Of a DNA stretch of 64,000 nt, positions 34,430 through 46,150 are shown piece by piece. A program made the translations under genes and the position numbers. Source of the DNA: Delphinus delphis (taxonomy: Eukaryota; Chordata; Mammalia; Artiodactyla; Delphinidae); contig NC_082689.1 in NCBI RefSeq assembly GCF_949987515.2, positions 98,494,957 through 98,558,956 of the forward strand, given 5' to 3'. Below the pieces are notes generated by a model, which did not search any database, was not told the DNA's origin, and saw only the letters and a program-made list of their open reading frames with translations. Numbering within the stretch: the first letter of the stretch is position 1; every line of letters starts with the position of its first letter.

Positions 34430-34830
34430 CCCACCAGTTCATTTATTTATTCACTAATTCACTCTCTCTAATTCACCTTTGTTAGGTGTCTGTTAAGAGG
34501 CAGGCACTGTGTGAAACACTGGGGATATAAGCATAAAAGATAAGATGTTTACCCTTGAGGACATCACGTGCTAGTGGCAAAGACAAGTAACTCAGTGACT
34601 TCAATGGACCCTGATACTGATGAGGGCGATGCTTCCGTGTCTAGATGAGAATGTGGAGGAGGAAGACAAGGATTAGAATAAGGACAAGCATGACGACAGG
34701 CTAACATTTATGCAGTGCTCATGGCACACCATGCCCTGTGCTAAGTGGTGGTGATATAGTAATGAACATGGGAGAGTTTCTGCCTTTGAAGTCCAACAGA
34801 GGAGACAAACTCATAAATAAGCAATTTCAG
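34430..34830 (-). mobile_element. L2-like fragments
   Basis: Two similar segments ('gaggcaggcactgtgtgaaa' with 'cactggggatataagcataa' near 34500, and 'accatgccctgtgctaagtg' near 34730) each resemble the reversed 3' part of L2. They may be two pieces of one element or two copies. Confidence 0.5.
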
Positions 34831-35134
34831 CTTATGCCCTCAGGGCTGTTCTTAATTACCTCAGATGACAGACAACTCCCACTCCCCACACCCGGTCTCA
34901 GAGGGATCAACGAAATCTTCCTGAAGGAGGAGTTTAAGCTGAAGTATGAAATGGGCATGAGATTTACCTAAGCAAAACGAAGGTAGGTAAGATTTTCTGG
35001 GTGGATACAGCAGCACACAGAAAATCTCACACAATAGGGGAGTTAAAAAAAAAAAAGTTTTACAGACATGTTTATCTATTTGGAGTGTGACAGAGCTGGA
35101 GCAGGTAGCAAGTGCGACAAGACAAGAAAAATAA

Positions 35135-35935
35135 ACAAAATGATTGAAGAAGAAATGAAACTCTTGTTCACAGACTACATAAATATACAGAAAATCCTAA
35201 AGCATCTACAGAGAAACTACTCAAATTAGTAAATGAATTTTGCAAAGTCCCTGGACATAAAGTCAATTTCTAAATGGATAATTTGCAATAGCATTTAAAA
35301 AAATCAATACTTAGGGAATAAATCTAAAAACAATCAGCAAGACCTCTACACTAAAAATTATAAAACATTAATGAGAGAAATTAAAGAAAGCCTAAATAAA
35401 TTCAATGCTATAAAGATATAAATTCCCTCCAAATTAATTTAAAATCAATCAAAATCCCAGCAGATATTTTGTAGACATTTACGAGCTGATTCTAAAATTT
35501 ATATAGAAATGCAAAGGGCTAAGATTAGCCAACATAATCTTGAAGAGATTGAAGAGAAGTAAAGACTTATACTACAAGCTATCATGACCTATTATAACAC
35601 TTAAGACCATGTGATCGTAGCACCAGAATAGATAAACTCACCAACAAAACAGAACAGAGGATCCAGATACACACATATATGGTCACCTGATTTATAACAA
35701 AGTGACACTTCGGGGAAGCAGGTAAAGAATGGACTTTTCAATACATGGTCGACTGGATCTCCAAACGGCAAAAATAAATCTTGTGCCTAACCTGAAACCA
35801 TACACGGAAATCAATTCCAGAAGAATTACAGATCAAAGTGTGAAAGACAGCGTTTAGAGTAAGCAATGATTTCCTTGTAGGAACTAATTAGAACAGAACC
35901 TGATAAAAACCACAGGGTCAGGAAATTAAAAATGC
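35135..35935 (+). mobile_element. Old L1 (L1M-type) ORF2 fragment
   Basis: A-rich, follows L1 ORF2 order after the RT domain: 'ctacataaatatacagaaaa', 'cctctacactaaaaattata', 'ttcaatgctataaagatata', 'aaatgcaaagggctaagatt', 'acaaagtgacacttcgggga'. Frame destroyed by many stops and indels. Confidence 0.85.
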
Positions 35936-35999
35936 ATCTCTCGTGTCAGCAAAGAACCAACCAACCAAGACTGGTGGGGGGATCAAAGGAGCTGGAACT

Positions 36000-36265
36000 T
36001 GAAGGAAAGAGATGCCTGGGTTCACGGGAAGTTCCTAAGATGGAGAGCAAACTGTAATCTGACTCTAGGAAGGAAGGAATGCTAGAAGGTGAAGAGGAGG
36101 TTTGGGTCTTGCTTCTTGGAGCTTGGCCATGGTGATTCAGGAAAGTCAATACGGGGCACTGCAACATTGGGTGGAGGGAGAGAGACACTAGAGCAACCAT
36201 GAGCAGAATGAGCTTCTGGGCAGAGGGAGATGAAACTCAGTGTGCCTTCAGGCTGGTAATTCTGC
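36000..36265 (+). repeat. Dispersed repeat copy B
   Basis: Partner of the copy at 33820-34385 in the same orientation, about 2.1 kb away, with old L1 and L2-like sequence between. The two are clearly related but well diverged, so the pair is ancient. Confidence 0.55.
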
Positions 36266-36269
36266 CACG

Positions 36270-37120
36270 TAAGTATGTATGTAGATGAGAAGCTCAGTTT
36301 GGGTCACGGGGCATCAGTTGGTTCAGCATGATAAACACTTCACTGATTGCCCCTGAGGAAAAGAAATATACTTGCTACTTGTAGATGCCCAAGGAAGGAC
36401 ATCACTTACAACAAATGCAAGTTCAATTTCAATAACTGATACTATATAACTCAGGTCCCACGTGCTGAGGCCACAAGGAGCCTGGGTGTTCTGATGGCAG
36501 AATGGCTTTATTAGATAAAAGCCTTTCTCGGAGGAGGGGTGCTTTGAGGGCCATGTCTTGAACGAAGCGCCTGTTTTTACAAATCAGGACACTAGGTCTT
36601 CAAGCAGCTTTCAGGGCAATTTCGTCAAGGGAAATTGGTCATAACAACCAAGAGGTGGATGGAGACGCTTAACTGAGCCAAGCTGAGATATGTAAATGGC
36701 TTAGTCTCTCCCCAGTGTTCTGAGGCTTACTGATTTCTCACCTAAACTTGCACTTGCTTGGTCACTTAATTTAAAAACTCAATCAAGTGACAGACTGTTT
36801 TCAGAAGATAGCAATGGGAAAGAGTGCTCTACCCGAGTTACTCTCAACTTGCCAACTTGGCCAACCATCTCCGCCCCTTGACATGGTTGGGAACCTTTGA
36901 CAGCCAAGTAAAGGGGCCTTAATAAATCTAGAAGCCAGTCTTTCTGCCGCCCTTTTCTTGCAAGAAAGGAAAAATCATGGGATGAAGCCACTGGTGGAGC
37001 AAGCTGGAAGTGACAGATTTTCCTGCACCACGTTCTCCTGAAATGAATGAAGGGTACTTTGCCCAGATTCGGAACGTAGGAAGTTGGGTGCTTCGAGATC
37101 CCGCAGACTGTGCTATGGTG
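36270..37120. other. Unassigned intron sequence
   Basis: Possibly contains further decayed LTR sequence (a 'gctttattagataaaagcct' poly(A)-like region near 36510), but I cannot assign it. Confidence 0.4.
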
Positions 37121-37124
37121 AAGT

Positions 37125-37545
37125 AACTAGTGTGGCACAGACTGGCTAACTGGCCCAGAAGGAACTACATTTCTCAGCCTCCCTGGAGATCCGGCATGGC
37201 CATGTGATCTGGCAGCAATAGAAGGAAGGCAGAAGTGACCGCATGCCCTCCAGTACTGGCCCTGGAAGTTGCCCACACCTATTACTCCACACCCTTCCCC
37301 CTTCTGCCATCCTGATTCAGATGAACTCAGCAACCTTGGGAGCCATGCACTGACTATAGACTAAGGCAGAGCCCCGAGGGAGAAAGATTCTGGATTTGTG
37401 AGTCATCGCTTGGGGATGTCTCCTGACCATCAGGAACTTTGGATGTTTTCACGAGTGAGAAATAAACTTCTATCAAGCCATCATACGTGATACATTTTGG
37501 AGTTGTCTGTTTTAGCAGTTAACGTTATCTTAATTGATCCAGAAT
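37125..37545 (+). mobile_element. LTR-like repeat (MaLR/ERVL type)
   Basis: Contains 'aaggaactacatttctcagc', 'catggccatgtgatctggca' and a poly(A)-like 'gtgagaaataaacttctatc' followed by 'tttggagttgtctgttttag', the typical ending of MaLR/ERVL-type LTRs. Confidence 0.5.
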
Positions 37546-37549
37546 GTTC

Positions 37550-38365
37550 CTGCATGATGGCTATGTCTAGAACACTTGGGTGATTCGATAGCTCTGATGT
37601 TGAAGCCAAGTCCATTCTGGACCAGTTAGTACTGAACAAAAGAAAAGAACAAACCACAAGGGGCAGATAAGCATTTAGTCTCTGTGTGGACCTGACAGAG
37701 GGTCTGTGACCAAAGGGGTGAAGTATTCCCATGTATTCAACAGTCCAGTGAGAATGGGGGAGGCAGGTAGCCAGACTGTTACTACGAATGCAGGGAGTTG
37801 TAACAGAATCGCTAACAGAGTCTCGCAAAATCAGGAGACACTTTCCTGGCAAGGGATGTTTAAACCAAGTCTTCAAGAGTGAACAGCCAGGTACCAGGTA
37901 GAGACGAGGGTAGAGTAGAAGAAAGGAGGGCACAGCATTGTAGAACAAGGAAGCAGGGCTTGCACTAAATTACAAAGCTGGAAGGTCAATCTGGCTTGTG
38001 TAGCCAGAGATGACTCTGGACAGGGACTCCAGAACAAGGACACAAAGGAAGTGTGTCCAAGACCAGGCGGAAAGGTATGGCCCTCCTCCTGTCAGGGTGG
38101 TAGGACAGGAGGATTGGGACCCAACACGCCTGTCTTGAGTGTGTCAGTGGCAGACCAAAAACAGAGGGTACGCTGGCAGAGGGCGGTGGCAGGGCCCCAG
38201 GAGGATGGGGCTGCAGTGATTCTGACTGGGGGTGAGCATCTAAACTCACTGAGAAGCCTCAAGCCTGCTGGCATTCAGGGCACCAGAAGCTCCCCCTGCT
38301 GAAGGGAGGCCGCAAGAAGCAGGCTGCCTCTCTGCCTGAGAAGCCAATTAGCACAGAGACTGCAC
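37550..38365. other. Unassigned intron sequence
   Basis: No gene or clear repeat recognised. Confidence 0.45.
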
Positions 38366-38369
38366 ATTG

Positions 38370-38740
38370 GTTTAAAAATTACACTAGACCTGGGCTCCAA
38401 ATCCAGTTGCACCCCCGGTTTCTCTTTTTCCTTTCCTTTCTTTCCTTCTTTCTTTCATGGCATGGCTTGTGGGATCTTAGTTTCCCCCACCAGGGATCGA
38501 ACCCAGGGCCCTGGCAGTGAACGCGCAGAGTCCCATCCACTGGACCGCCAGGGAACTGCCCCTTGGTTTCTAACTACATGACTTTATACAAGTGACTTCA
38601 CCCCCTCTGGGCTCAGTTTTCCCATCTGTAACAACTGGGCTAATACCATCCTTCTCAAAGTTCTCCATGAGCTAATGCACTCGAAGCACACAGCACAGGG
38701 CTTGGTATACAGTCAGTGCTCAGTGAAGAGCAGCCCTTGC
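38370..38740 (+). mobile_element. MIR SINE split by a CHR SINE
   Basis: The left part ends with 'tagacctgggctccaaatcc'. After the SINE it resumes with 'aactacatgactttatacaa', 'gctcagttttcccatctgta' and 'agtcagtgctcagtgaagag'. Together they form one ordered forward MIR. Confidence 0.8.
38424..38564 (-). mobile_element. CHR-type SINE, short form (minus)
   Basis: Pyrimidine-rich tail (reverse of the A-rich end), 'ccaccagggatcgaacccag' (reversed B-box region) and 'ggaccgccagggaactgccc' (reversed head). Flanked by ggtttct (38417-38423, 38565-38571). Same short subfamily as the copy at 9959. Confidence 0.88.
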
Positions 38741-38744
38741 TATT

Positions 38745-39765
38745 CTGATCAGGGAAAGTGCTTGGAGGGACTAGGGTGGCAGTGGGTGGAGGCAACAAAG
38801 AGGAAAAATGAATCGACCTCTTCCCTTCCACCCCCATTCCTACCATCTGAGCTGAGTACAGCACATCTGACCTCTAAGAATCCCACGGCCTGTGTACCTC
38901 AAATCCACCGTCTGCTGTCATACGTCCTCCCACAGCTGAATTTCAAAGAAAACATCCCAAGAGCCTTTGTACAATGGCACACAATGGAAAACATCTGTCA
39001 CCACTCTCAAGCAACAGCACCCCTACCTCTATCTATTCGTTTATCCATCATTTATTTATTTTGAAGCCCTATTTGGCCCCTGTGATGCTGGCGGGCCTCC
39101 TGAAACACCCCTGAGAGATCAATCATGAAAACCCAGCCCTGCACGGAGGCCCGAAGTAATGAGCTACCTCCTGCCAGGAAAATACCATCACAAGCGCCCG
39201 TGGATTCCACCTGCTCTCCTCTGGCACCGCCCAGCTTAGCAGTGGAGGGAACTAACGGCTGCTTAAAGGCGAGCTGACCCCCGATGCGCTCAGCGGCCCA
39301 CGTGGCCGAGAAATGAACACATGCGCGGGCTGTGGTCTGGAAGCCCGCAAGCCCGCCGTTCTGTTTCCCGGGATGCCGGGACGCAGAGGAGTGGCAGCCA
39401 TCCCAGTGGTACCTGCTTAGCGGTGGCCCGTGAGCCCATATGCCAGCCGGCGACAGGCCCACTCAGCAGGCCGGTGTTTGAACCATAAACAGCCATTTGA
39501 CAGATGACAGGGTTTTCCAGAGCTGAGTCAAAAAGGAAACGGTGGGGCTGAGACCTACAGAGGAGAGATCCTGATGGCCAGGAGCTGACAGAATTGGACC
39601 TGGAAATGACAGCGGCCAGGGGATGTGTGTTCAGAAGCGGTGCGCACACGGGCTCTCTTTATGAGAGCTGCACACGCACTGAGTTTGTTCAACAGCTGAA
39701 CCGTTCTCACTGGTGGCTCCGACAAGCCCCAGCTCTGCTGCCCACTCTCTTAGGAATCGATTCAA
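38745..39765. other. Unassigned intron sequence
   Basis: No gene or clear repeat. 39150-39460 is CpG-richer than its surroundings and supports a chance open frame on the - strand. Confidence 0.45.
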
Positions 39766-39769
39766 GGAG

Positions 39770-40480
39770 CAGATGCTCCACTGTCGTCATTGTTGTTATC
39801 GTTATTATATTATTTTAAGTGTAATTACACCACAGATGCTGAAAATCAAACTGAACACATTCATCAGCCAATGACCTTTTCTTTTTAAGTGATGGGCCTT
39901 TTTTTTCTCTCCTTAAATTACTGATCTTCCAGTGGGGGAAAAGTGGAAGATGTAATTGCATGAAACTGTGTATCATATTTCTCCTTTCTGGAGGTTTCAT
40001 TAGAGGCCCGAAACCAGAGAATCACTCTGCCACCCCTTCCTTCTCTTCCAGCTATTTCTGGGTTTTAATAATTATTCATTAACTGCACACGATAATAAGA
40101 TCCTCACTGTTTTGAAACATTCTCCCTCTGGCCTCCATACTATTAAAGACTCTGACTGCCTGCCAAAAGTGTAAATTCAAAAATCAAAGCACTACCTCAG
40201 AAAGGTTTAATATGCGCCAAGTTGAAAGAGTTTTTGCGGCTTATAGCTATTTTATTGCATTAGCAGCTTGAGGGAAAGTGCAATTCCATGTTGAAATTGT
40301 TCTCCTTTGAAATGTAAGTCAACAGGACCAGCATTGGGGGAATTTTGCTCACAGCTGTTATCTCCTTTGGATAAGGGGCTTGTTTCCCCAGATAAAATCA
40401 GCCTCTTGCTGATGTCAGACCTCAAAGAGGACTTCAGGCTGCAAGAGAGAATCTCCCCCCAGGTTCTCTAAGGTATAGAC
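39770..40480. other. AT-rich unique block, candidate regulatory element
   Basis: About 700 bp without recognisable transposon. It has a perfect 12-bp palindrome with a TAATTA core (gtgtaattacac, 39819-39830), a second taataatta-type cluster at 40067-40080, and many TAAT/ATTA words. This is the composition of homeodomain-bound developmental enhancers. Function is inferred only. Confidence 0.4.
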
Positions 40481-40484
40481 AAGC

Positions 40485-41285
40485 ATTGATTCAAAAGGGT
40501 GAATCCCCCTCTGCCTGGCCCCTGAGGCCATTAGAAATAAAACCCCCGCAAACATTTTCCTGCAAAGCCTGGAACTCCTCCCTGCCCCTAACTCTGGGTT
40601 TCCTCCTCATTCAGGGCAGAGAAGAGACTGACGTTATGGTCCATCCCCCAATACATTTTACACAGGGGTTCATTCACTATAGGATGAATGGATCAAAAAT
40701 GAATGAATGAATAAATACAGAAACTTCGCCAAGGACAGGAAAAGGACAAGCTAGAATTTCTAAACGAAACAAAATAAAACATCTTGAAAATTTTGCAATT
40801 ACTGTCACCCACTGAAAGCTACAGCCCAGAGCAGGCTAGCGCCTAAGATACAAAAGGAGACCCAAATCACTTTTTCACGCATATGCTCTCTTGCTTCCTT
40901 TTCATTCTCATCATGGAAGCTCTCATCCACAATGCCCCCAGCCTTTCAATAGCTTTTTCAAATAAGGAGTTAGTAGGGAAGATATACATCAAGACCAGAG
41001 CAAGGTCCCACCAAACCGTCTTTCCTGGATGGTGGCAAACTGTGGCTTTGGGAAGCGAGAGGCCACCTCCTCTGTATTCACTGCCCCTCTCTTTATTCAC
41101 CTCTCCCCAAGGTCATCCCGGGATTTCATAAAGAAAATTGGGGCTCCAGGATCCCAGGAATGACTTGATGGTTAAACATGATCATTTTGGCTGACCAGAG
41201 AGGAAAGGCAGATGATAGAATAATCTGGAACATAAGAATAGAAATGGAGAGGAAATTGGGCATCCACTGAATTTTTATTAAATTT
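40485..41285. other. Unassigned intron sequence
   Basis: No gene or clear repeat recognised. Confidence 0.45.
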
Positions 41286-41289
41286 GAAC

Positions 41290-42185
41290 TGTTCAAACCT
41301 TCCATTGTTCTCCCTGGCAAAAGAAAAAAAACTCAAACTCCTGGCACCCAGACCCCTATTGATGGGTCCATAAGACCTCTAAGGCCCCATAACACTCTCC
41401 CCATTGACCAAGACCAACCCCCAGAGTTCACTGAACTCTGAACAAGCTTGGCCTTGGCTACTACGAATACCCTCTTCCCTCTGTTACTCAGGTTCTCCAG
41501 AGAAACAGAACCAATATGATCTGTATGGATATACAGAGAAAGATTTATTTTAAGGAATTGGCTCATGTGATTGGGGAGGACTGGTGAGTCTAAAACCTGA
41601 TGAGGGAAGCCAGTAGGCCAGAGACTCGGGAAAGAGCTGCACTTTGAATCCAAAGGCAGTCTGCTAGAGAACTAGGAAAAGCAGGCGTTGCAAAGTCTGA
41701 AGGCCGTCTGCTGGGGAATTCCCTCTTGCTCAGGGGTGGCCAGCCTTTCACCTGATTAGATGAGGCCCACCCACATTGGGGAGGGCAATCTGCTTTACTC
41801 AAAGTCCACTATGTGTAAAATCTCATCCCCAAAGCACCCTCACAAACGTCCAGAATAATGTTTAATCAAATATCGGCACTGCATTCCAGCCACACTTACA
41901 TAAAATTAATCATCACAGCCTTGGTCTGTGGATTTGCTCATAGCTCTTGTCCTGCTGTGAATACCTTCCCCACTTTCCCCAACTACTCCAAATTTTGCTC
42001 TTGCTTCAAAGTCAGGCTCAAGCCTCCACTCCTGTAAAGGCCTTTCCTGGTGGAGGTCAGGGTAAAGCCCCTTCACTGAGCCCCAGTCACACCTTCTGCC
42101 TGGACTTCCTATTATGCGTTTATTTCACGTGGCCGGAAACAATCTCTTTCTCCAACCAAAGTCTAAGTATCCTAGGAACTGCAGC
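41290..42185 (+). mobile_element. L2 LINE split by an LTR
   Basis: L2-type sequence left of the LTR ('ctctaaggccccataacact', 'gccttggctactacgaatac') appears to resume to its right ('gctgtgaataccttccccac', 'cctccactcctgtaaaggcc'), with the 3' part near 42110. Confidence 0.55.
41484..41918 (-). mobile_element. LTR-like repeat (MaLR type), minus orientation
   Basis: Left end 'aggttctccagagaaacaga', then 'tttattttaaggaattggct', 'atgaggcccacccacattgg' and 'ggcaatctgctttactcaaa'. It ends near 'aaaattaatcatcaca', the reversed TGTGATGATTAATTTT start. Nearly full length. Confidence 0.65.
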
Positions 42186-42406
42186 AGCTCCTCTCATTGG
42201 GCAGCAGGGCAGCTGGGTTGAAGGAATACTTGCCAACTAATAGTTCACCAGGCACCTTTTATCATGTCTTCATTTGGGACATCTTAAGTAGTGGGCACAC
42301 CCTACTGGCTCATGAAGGATGTCAAACACCTGTGAAGGCGGGCATTCAGATGGGTACAGACGCTTTGGGACTCAATTGAGTTCTATCAAGTAAAACTATA
42401 AGGCTC

Positions 42407-42630
42407 GGGCTTCCCTGGTGGCGCAGTGGTTGAGAGTCCGCCTGCCGATGCAGGGGACACGGGTTCGTGCCCCGGTCCGGGAAGATCCCACATGCCGCGG
42501 AGCGGCTGGGCCCGTGAGCCATGGCCACTGAGCCTGCGCATCCGGAGTCTGTGCTCCGCAACGGGAGAGGCCACAGCAGTGAGAGGCCCGCGTACCGCAG
42601 AAAAAATAAATAAATAAATAAAATAAAATA
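42407..42630 (+). mobile_element. CHR-2-like cetacean SINE
   Basis: Complete head and body with an (AAAT)n tail. Target duplication taaggctc (42399-42406, 42638-42645) is extended leftwards with two mismatches. Confidence 0.95.
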
Positions 42631-42645
42631 AAAACCGTAAGGCTC

Positions 42646-43150
42646 CATTTCAGTTCCCTAGTGCTGCATAGAAACCATTCCCACACTTAACGGCTTAAAA
42701 ATGAAAACCATTTTAAGGTAGCTCACAAGTCTGTGGATGGACTAGGCTTGGCTGGGTGGTTCTTCTGTTTTACCTGATGGCAGCTAGGACTGAACTCATC
42801 TGGGGGCTGGAGTTAACATTCCAGAGAGCTGCCTCTCGTATCTTGCCTCTTGGTGAGGATGGCTGGAAGGCTGCGTTCAGTTAGGGCCCTGGGATGGTAG
42901 GGCATTCTTTTTCCATGTAGTCTAGGGCCCCTCCTCTCACTAAGCCTATTCACATGATCTCCCCAGCAGTGTGGCCAGATGTTTCATATGGTTTTGCAGG
43001 GCCCCCCAAAAGTACAAAAGTCAAAGCTGCCAGGCTGTCTTAAGGTTAAGTCCAAGACAGATACAACATTTCTCCTACATTCTACTGGTTAGACTGCATC
43101 ACCAGCCCAGTCCAGATTTGTGAGGGAGGGGCTCCACAAGGACATGCAAA
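42646..43150 (-). mobile_element. Decayed LTR or MER-type repeat
   Basis: Starts 'agttccctagtgctgcatag' with 'cacttaacggcttaaaaatg' and later 'ctggttagactgcatcacca'. This layout is common in MaLR/ERVL LTR copies. Strongly diverged. Confidence 0.45.
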
Positions 43151-43154
43151 CTGG

Positions 43155-44190
43155 GAGCCAGCACTGTAATGTGAAAATATTTCTATAGCCGACAGAGTAG
43201 GTAGGTAGGTATTGCTAATACGACTGTGGTTTGTCACCTAGATTCATAAGTGAGCGAAAAACTATATTGCAATTAGAAGTTTATGAAAATAAAGCTATGA
43301 TTTTCTTCTATTCCATATAAGTTCATGAACCCCCTAAATTCTGTCCCATGAAGCCTTATGGCTCAGAGGACTCCAGAGTAGGAACCCTCAAGTTAAGAGC
43401 AGAGGGTGCTGTCGTTGGGCATTAGAATACTGGCACAGGAGAGCGCAAAGGTACTCAGACATCGTCTGATCAGTCTATCTCAAGGTCACAAACCCAAGTG
43501 CCTCCCCAGGCTCGAGGGCTGGGGGAAGGTAAGGAGTAAGGCAACAGAAAGGTCACCAGCTTGGCCTTGGTTATCATTTGCTTCCTGAATTACATGGGAA
43601 CAAAGGCCCAGGGAGCAGAAGGCACTTGTCCAAGGTCTCAAAGCAAGAATCAAGAGGACTCTCTAGACCCGACCCTCTCGGCCATGATCGGGAAGCAAGT
43701 CCCAGGATCTCAACTCTGCCAGCTGGCTTTTTCACCTTGGCATTGTTCAAGTCATCCCCTGTGCACCAGCTCCATTAACAGCCACCCTTGGAGGAAAAAG
43801 AAGCACTTACCACCAAAACGCTACCTCCTTCTTCCACACCTGCTCCTCAGACCATCCCCAAACTCATCACTTTTCCCTGATGACCATCCTCAAGGCTTAG
43901 AACTGTATCTTCAGTTCGCCAGATCTCGATGCCATTTTCTACATAAAACCTTACAAACCCACAAGGGAACCGCTACAGCCCTGTTCTCATCTTCTTAAAC
44001 TGGCCACCACCACGTTTTATTACTACTACCCAAGGCCTTGTCTCCACAGAACTGTAAGGTTTGTCTCACCTTCCCCATCTGCACCAACCTCTCCCACCCT
44101 CCCTAACTCTCTGCCCCTCCATGACACGGTCAACTAGTTCTCTCGGCCTCATTCTGCTACTGACTCAAGTCTCCCTCCCAAGCAGATGTG
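43155..44190. other. Unassigned intron sequence
   Basis: No clear gene. A MIR-like trace lies near 43600-43680 ('aggcccagggagcagaaggc', 'tgtccaaggtctcaaagcaa'). Confidence 0.45.
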
Positions 44191-44213
44191 ACTTTAAAAA
44201 AAAAGACTCAAAG

Positions 44214-44577
44214 GGCTTCCCTGGTGGCACAGTGGTTGAGAATCCGCCTGCCAATGCAGGGGACACGGGTTCGAGCCCTGGTCCAGGAAGATCCCACATG
44301 CCGCAGAGCAACTAAGCCCATGCGCCACAACTACTGAGCCTGCACTCTAGAGCCCGCGAGCCACAACTGCTGAGCCCACGTGCCACAACTACTAAGCCCA
44401 TGTGCCACAACTACTGAAGCCCGTGCTCCTAGAGCCCGTGCTCCACAGCAAGAGAAGCCACCGCAATGAGAAGCCCGCGCACCGCAACGAAGAGTAGCCT
44501 CCGCTCGCCGCAACTAGAGAAAGCCAGTGCGCAGCAATAAAAACCCAACGCGGCTAAAAATAAATAAATTAATTAAT
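44214..44577 (+). mobile_element. CHR-type SINE, longest cassette form
   Basis: tRNA-like head and B box, then at least four near-tandem 'gccacaactactgagccc'-type cassettes (44325-44425), an 'agaagccaccgcaatgagaa' segment and an (AAAT)n tail. Imperfect target duplication around aaaaagactcaaag / aaaaaggactcgaag. Confidence 0.93.
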
Positions 44578-44729
44578 TTTTTTTAAAAAAGGACTCGAAG
44601 AGGAATGTATTCCAAAGGGCGAAATCTCAGAAACGGCGGTACACAGGTATTGTAAAATACAAGTGCCTTCCTAGTTGTCCTGGCATAGGACTCATTTACC
44701 ATTCACAATTTTTTAAAATGTACCTTTAC

Positions 44730-44935
44730 TAAAGACCTACTACTGGCTGATCATTGAGTTAAGTACTTGGCAAATTTATTTCAGTCAACTCTCACCGGGA
44801 GTCTGAACATTGGTGCTATTTTTAAAGTCTTTTTTACAAATGAGGAAAGTGAGGCACGGTGGGCTCCATAAGTCACCCAGGTGGACACAGCTACTGATGG
44901 GTCTTAACCAGGACTTCACCCTTCGTCATGCTTAG
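44730..44935 (-). mobile_element. MIR SINE fragment
   Basis: Reverse MIR order: 'taagtacttggcaaatttat', 'aaatgaggaaagtgaggcac', 'taagtcacccaggtggacac'. Confidence 0.65.
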
Positions 44936-45059
44936 TCTTCTGTGTCATGATATAATTTTGATTTTGCAGTTCCTTGGCCAGGGCGGGGGAGAATAGCTGG
45001 CAGCCTGAAGACTAGACCCTCCTTCTGCCTTGTTTCTCCTTACACTCTCCCCACCACAC

Positions 45060-45300
45060 TCCGGCTCCCAGCTTCCCAGGCTCAGGCTTTGCAGCGGCGG
45101 CTGTGACTCGGCCGGCCTGCCACGGCTCAGACGACAAGCCTGCTAAATGGAAGTGACAGCCAAACCAATGAGTATGTTTGCAAAAAGACCACTCCGAGCC
45201 TCAATTTAACTCCAACAGAATTCAATTTCACTTGGGCAGTGATCTCCCTTTGGCCTCTGCTACCCTGCCCTGATGTCTCTCTTATTTAAATGTGAGCAGT
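45060..45300. other. Unique intron block, possible conserved non-coding sequence
   Basis: Repeat-free, with balanced composition and E-box/CAAT-like words. No stronger evidence. Confidence 0.25.
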
Positions 45301-45304
45301 TGGC

Positions 45305-45865
45305 ACCTTCCGCTGCTCAGCCGGCTGAACACCCCTCGCGGATTGAAAGTGGGGAGAAAGGCACTGCTGGATTCATTAAATCCCACTGGCAGAGAGCACC
45401 CGTCCTCACCCAGGAGCACTTGGTAGAAGACACACTTTAAAAACCACACATAACAGGGGGGAAGATCGACCTGTGGGTTTCCTACATGCATTGTCAAACT
45501 CTGGATGCCCCACTACCTCTTCTTAGGCTACTGAGAAGCAGGAAGGTACCCTAAAAGAAACAGCAGACTTCAGTTTCCAGGACCTTTCTAGAGAGCGGAG
45601 ATGCTCTGGGGACTCCCAGCTAAGATGTGCATTTGGGCTGGCCCAGAAAGAACCAGGCAACTGACCCAGACCAATGGGCCAGCCCAGTGTCTCCTTCCAG
45701 CCTCTGTGTTTTGACAGTAGCATTCCTCCTTGCCTGGGATGTCCTCCCACCTCCCCCATCCCCACCTAACTCCGCTTCCTGTACCTCTTTTTGAGGACTT
45801 CTTCTCCCTGAAGCTATGTCTCCCCAACCGTATCCATGGAGAACCCTCAGGACATCTACACTATT
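45305..45865. other. Unassigned intron sequence
   Basis: No gene or clear repeat recognised. Confidence 0.45.
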
Positions 45866-45869
45866 CACA

Positions 45870-46150
45870 CACTAACAGCACAGTGGGGAAGGGCACAAGG
45901 TCTGGTGTCAAGCTGCCTGGGCTCACATCCCAGCTCCACCATTTACTAATTATGTCACCTTGGGAAAGTTTTTTTCTCCTAAGTATCAACACTTAATTAC
46001 TGTACCTCAATTTCCCCAAAAGTAACATGAGGCAAATAGTACCTACATCATATGTACGTTTTAAAGATTAAATGAATAACACGAAAATGCTTAGTATGAT
46101 GCCTGATACACAGAAAGCACTCAATAAATGTTAATCATTATTATCGTATA
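45870..46150 (+). mobile_element. MIR SINE, full-length-like
   Basis: Contains 'gctgcctgggctcacatccc', 'catttactaattatgtcacc', 'cctcaatttccccaaaagta', 'agattaaatgaataacacga' and 'agcactcaataaatgttaat'. One of the best-preserved MIRs here. Confidence 0.85.
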
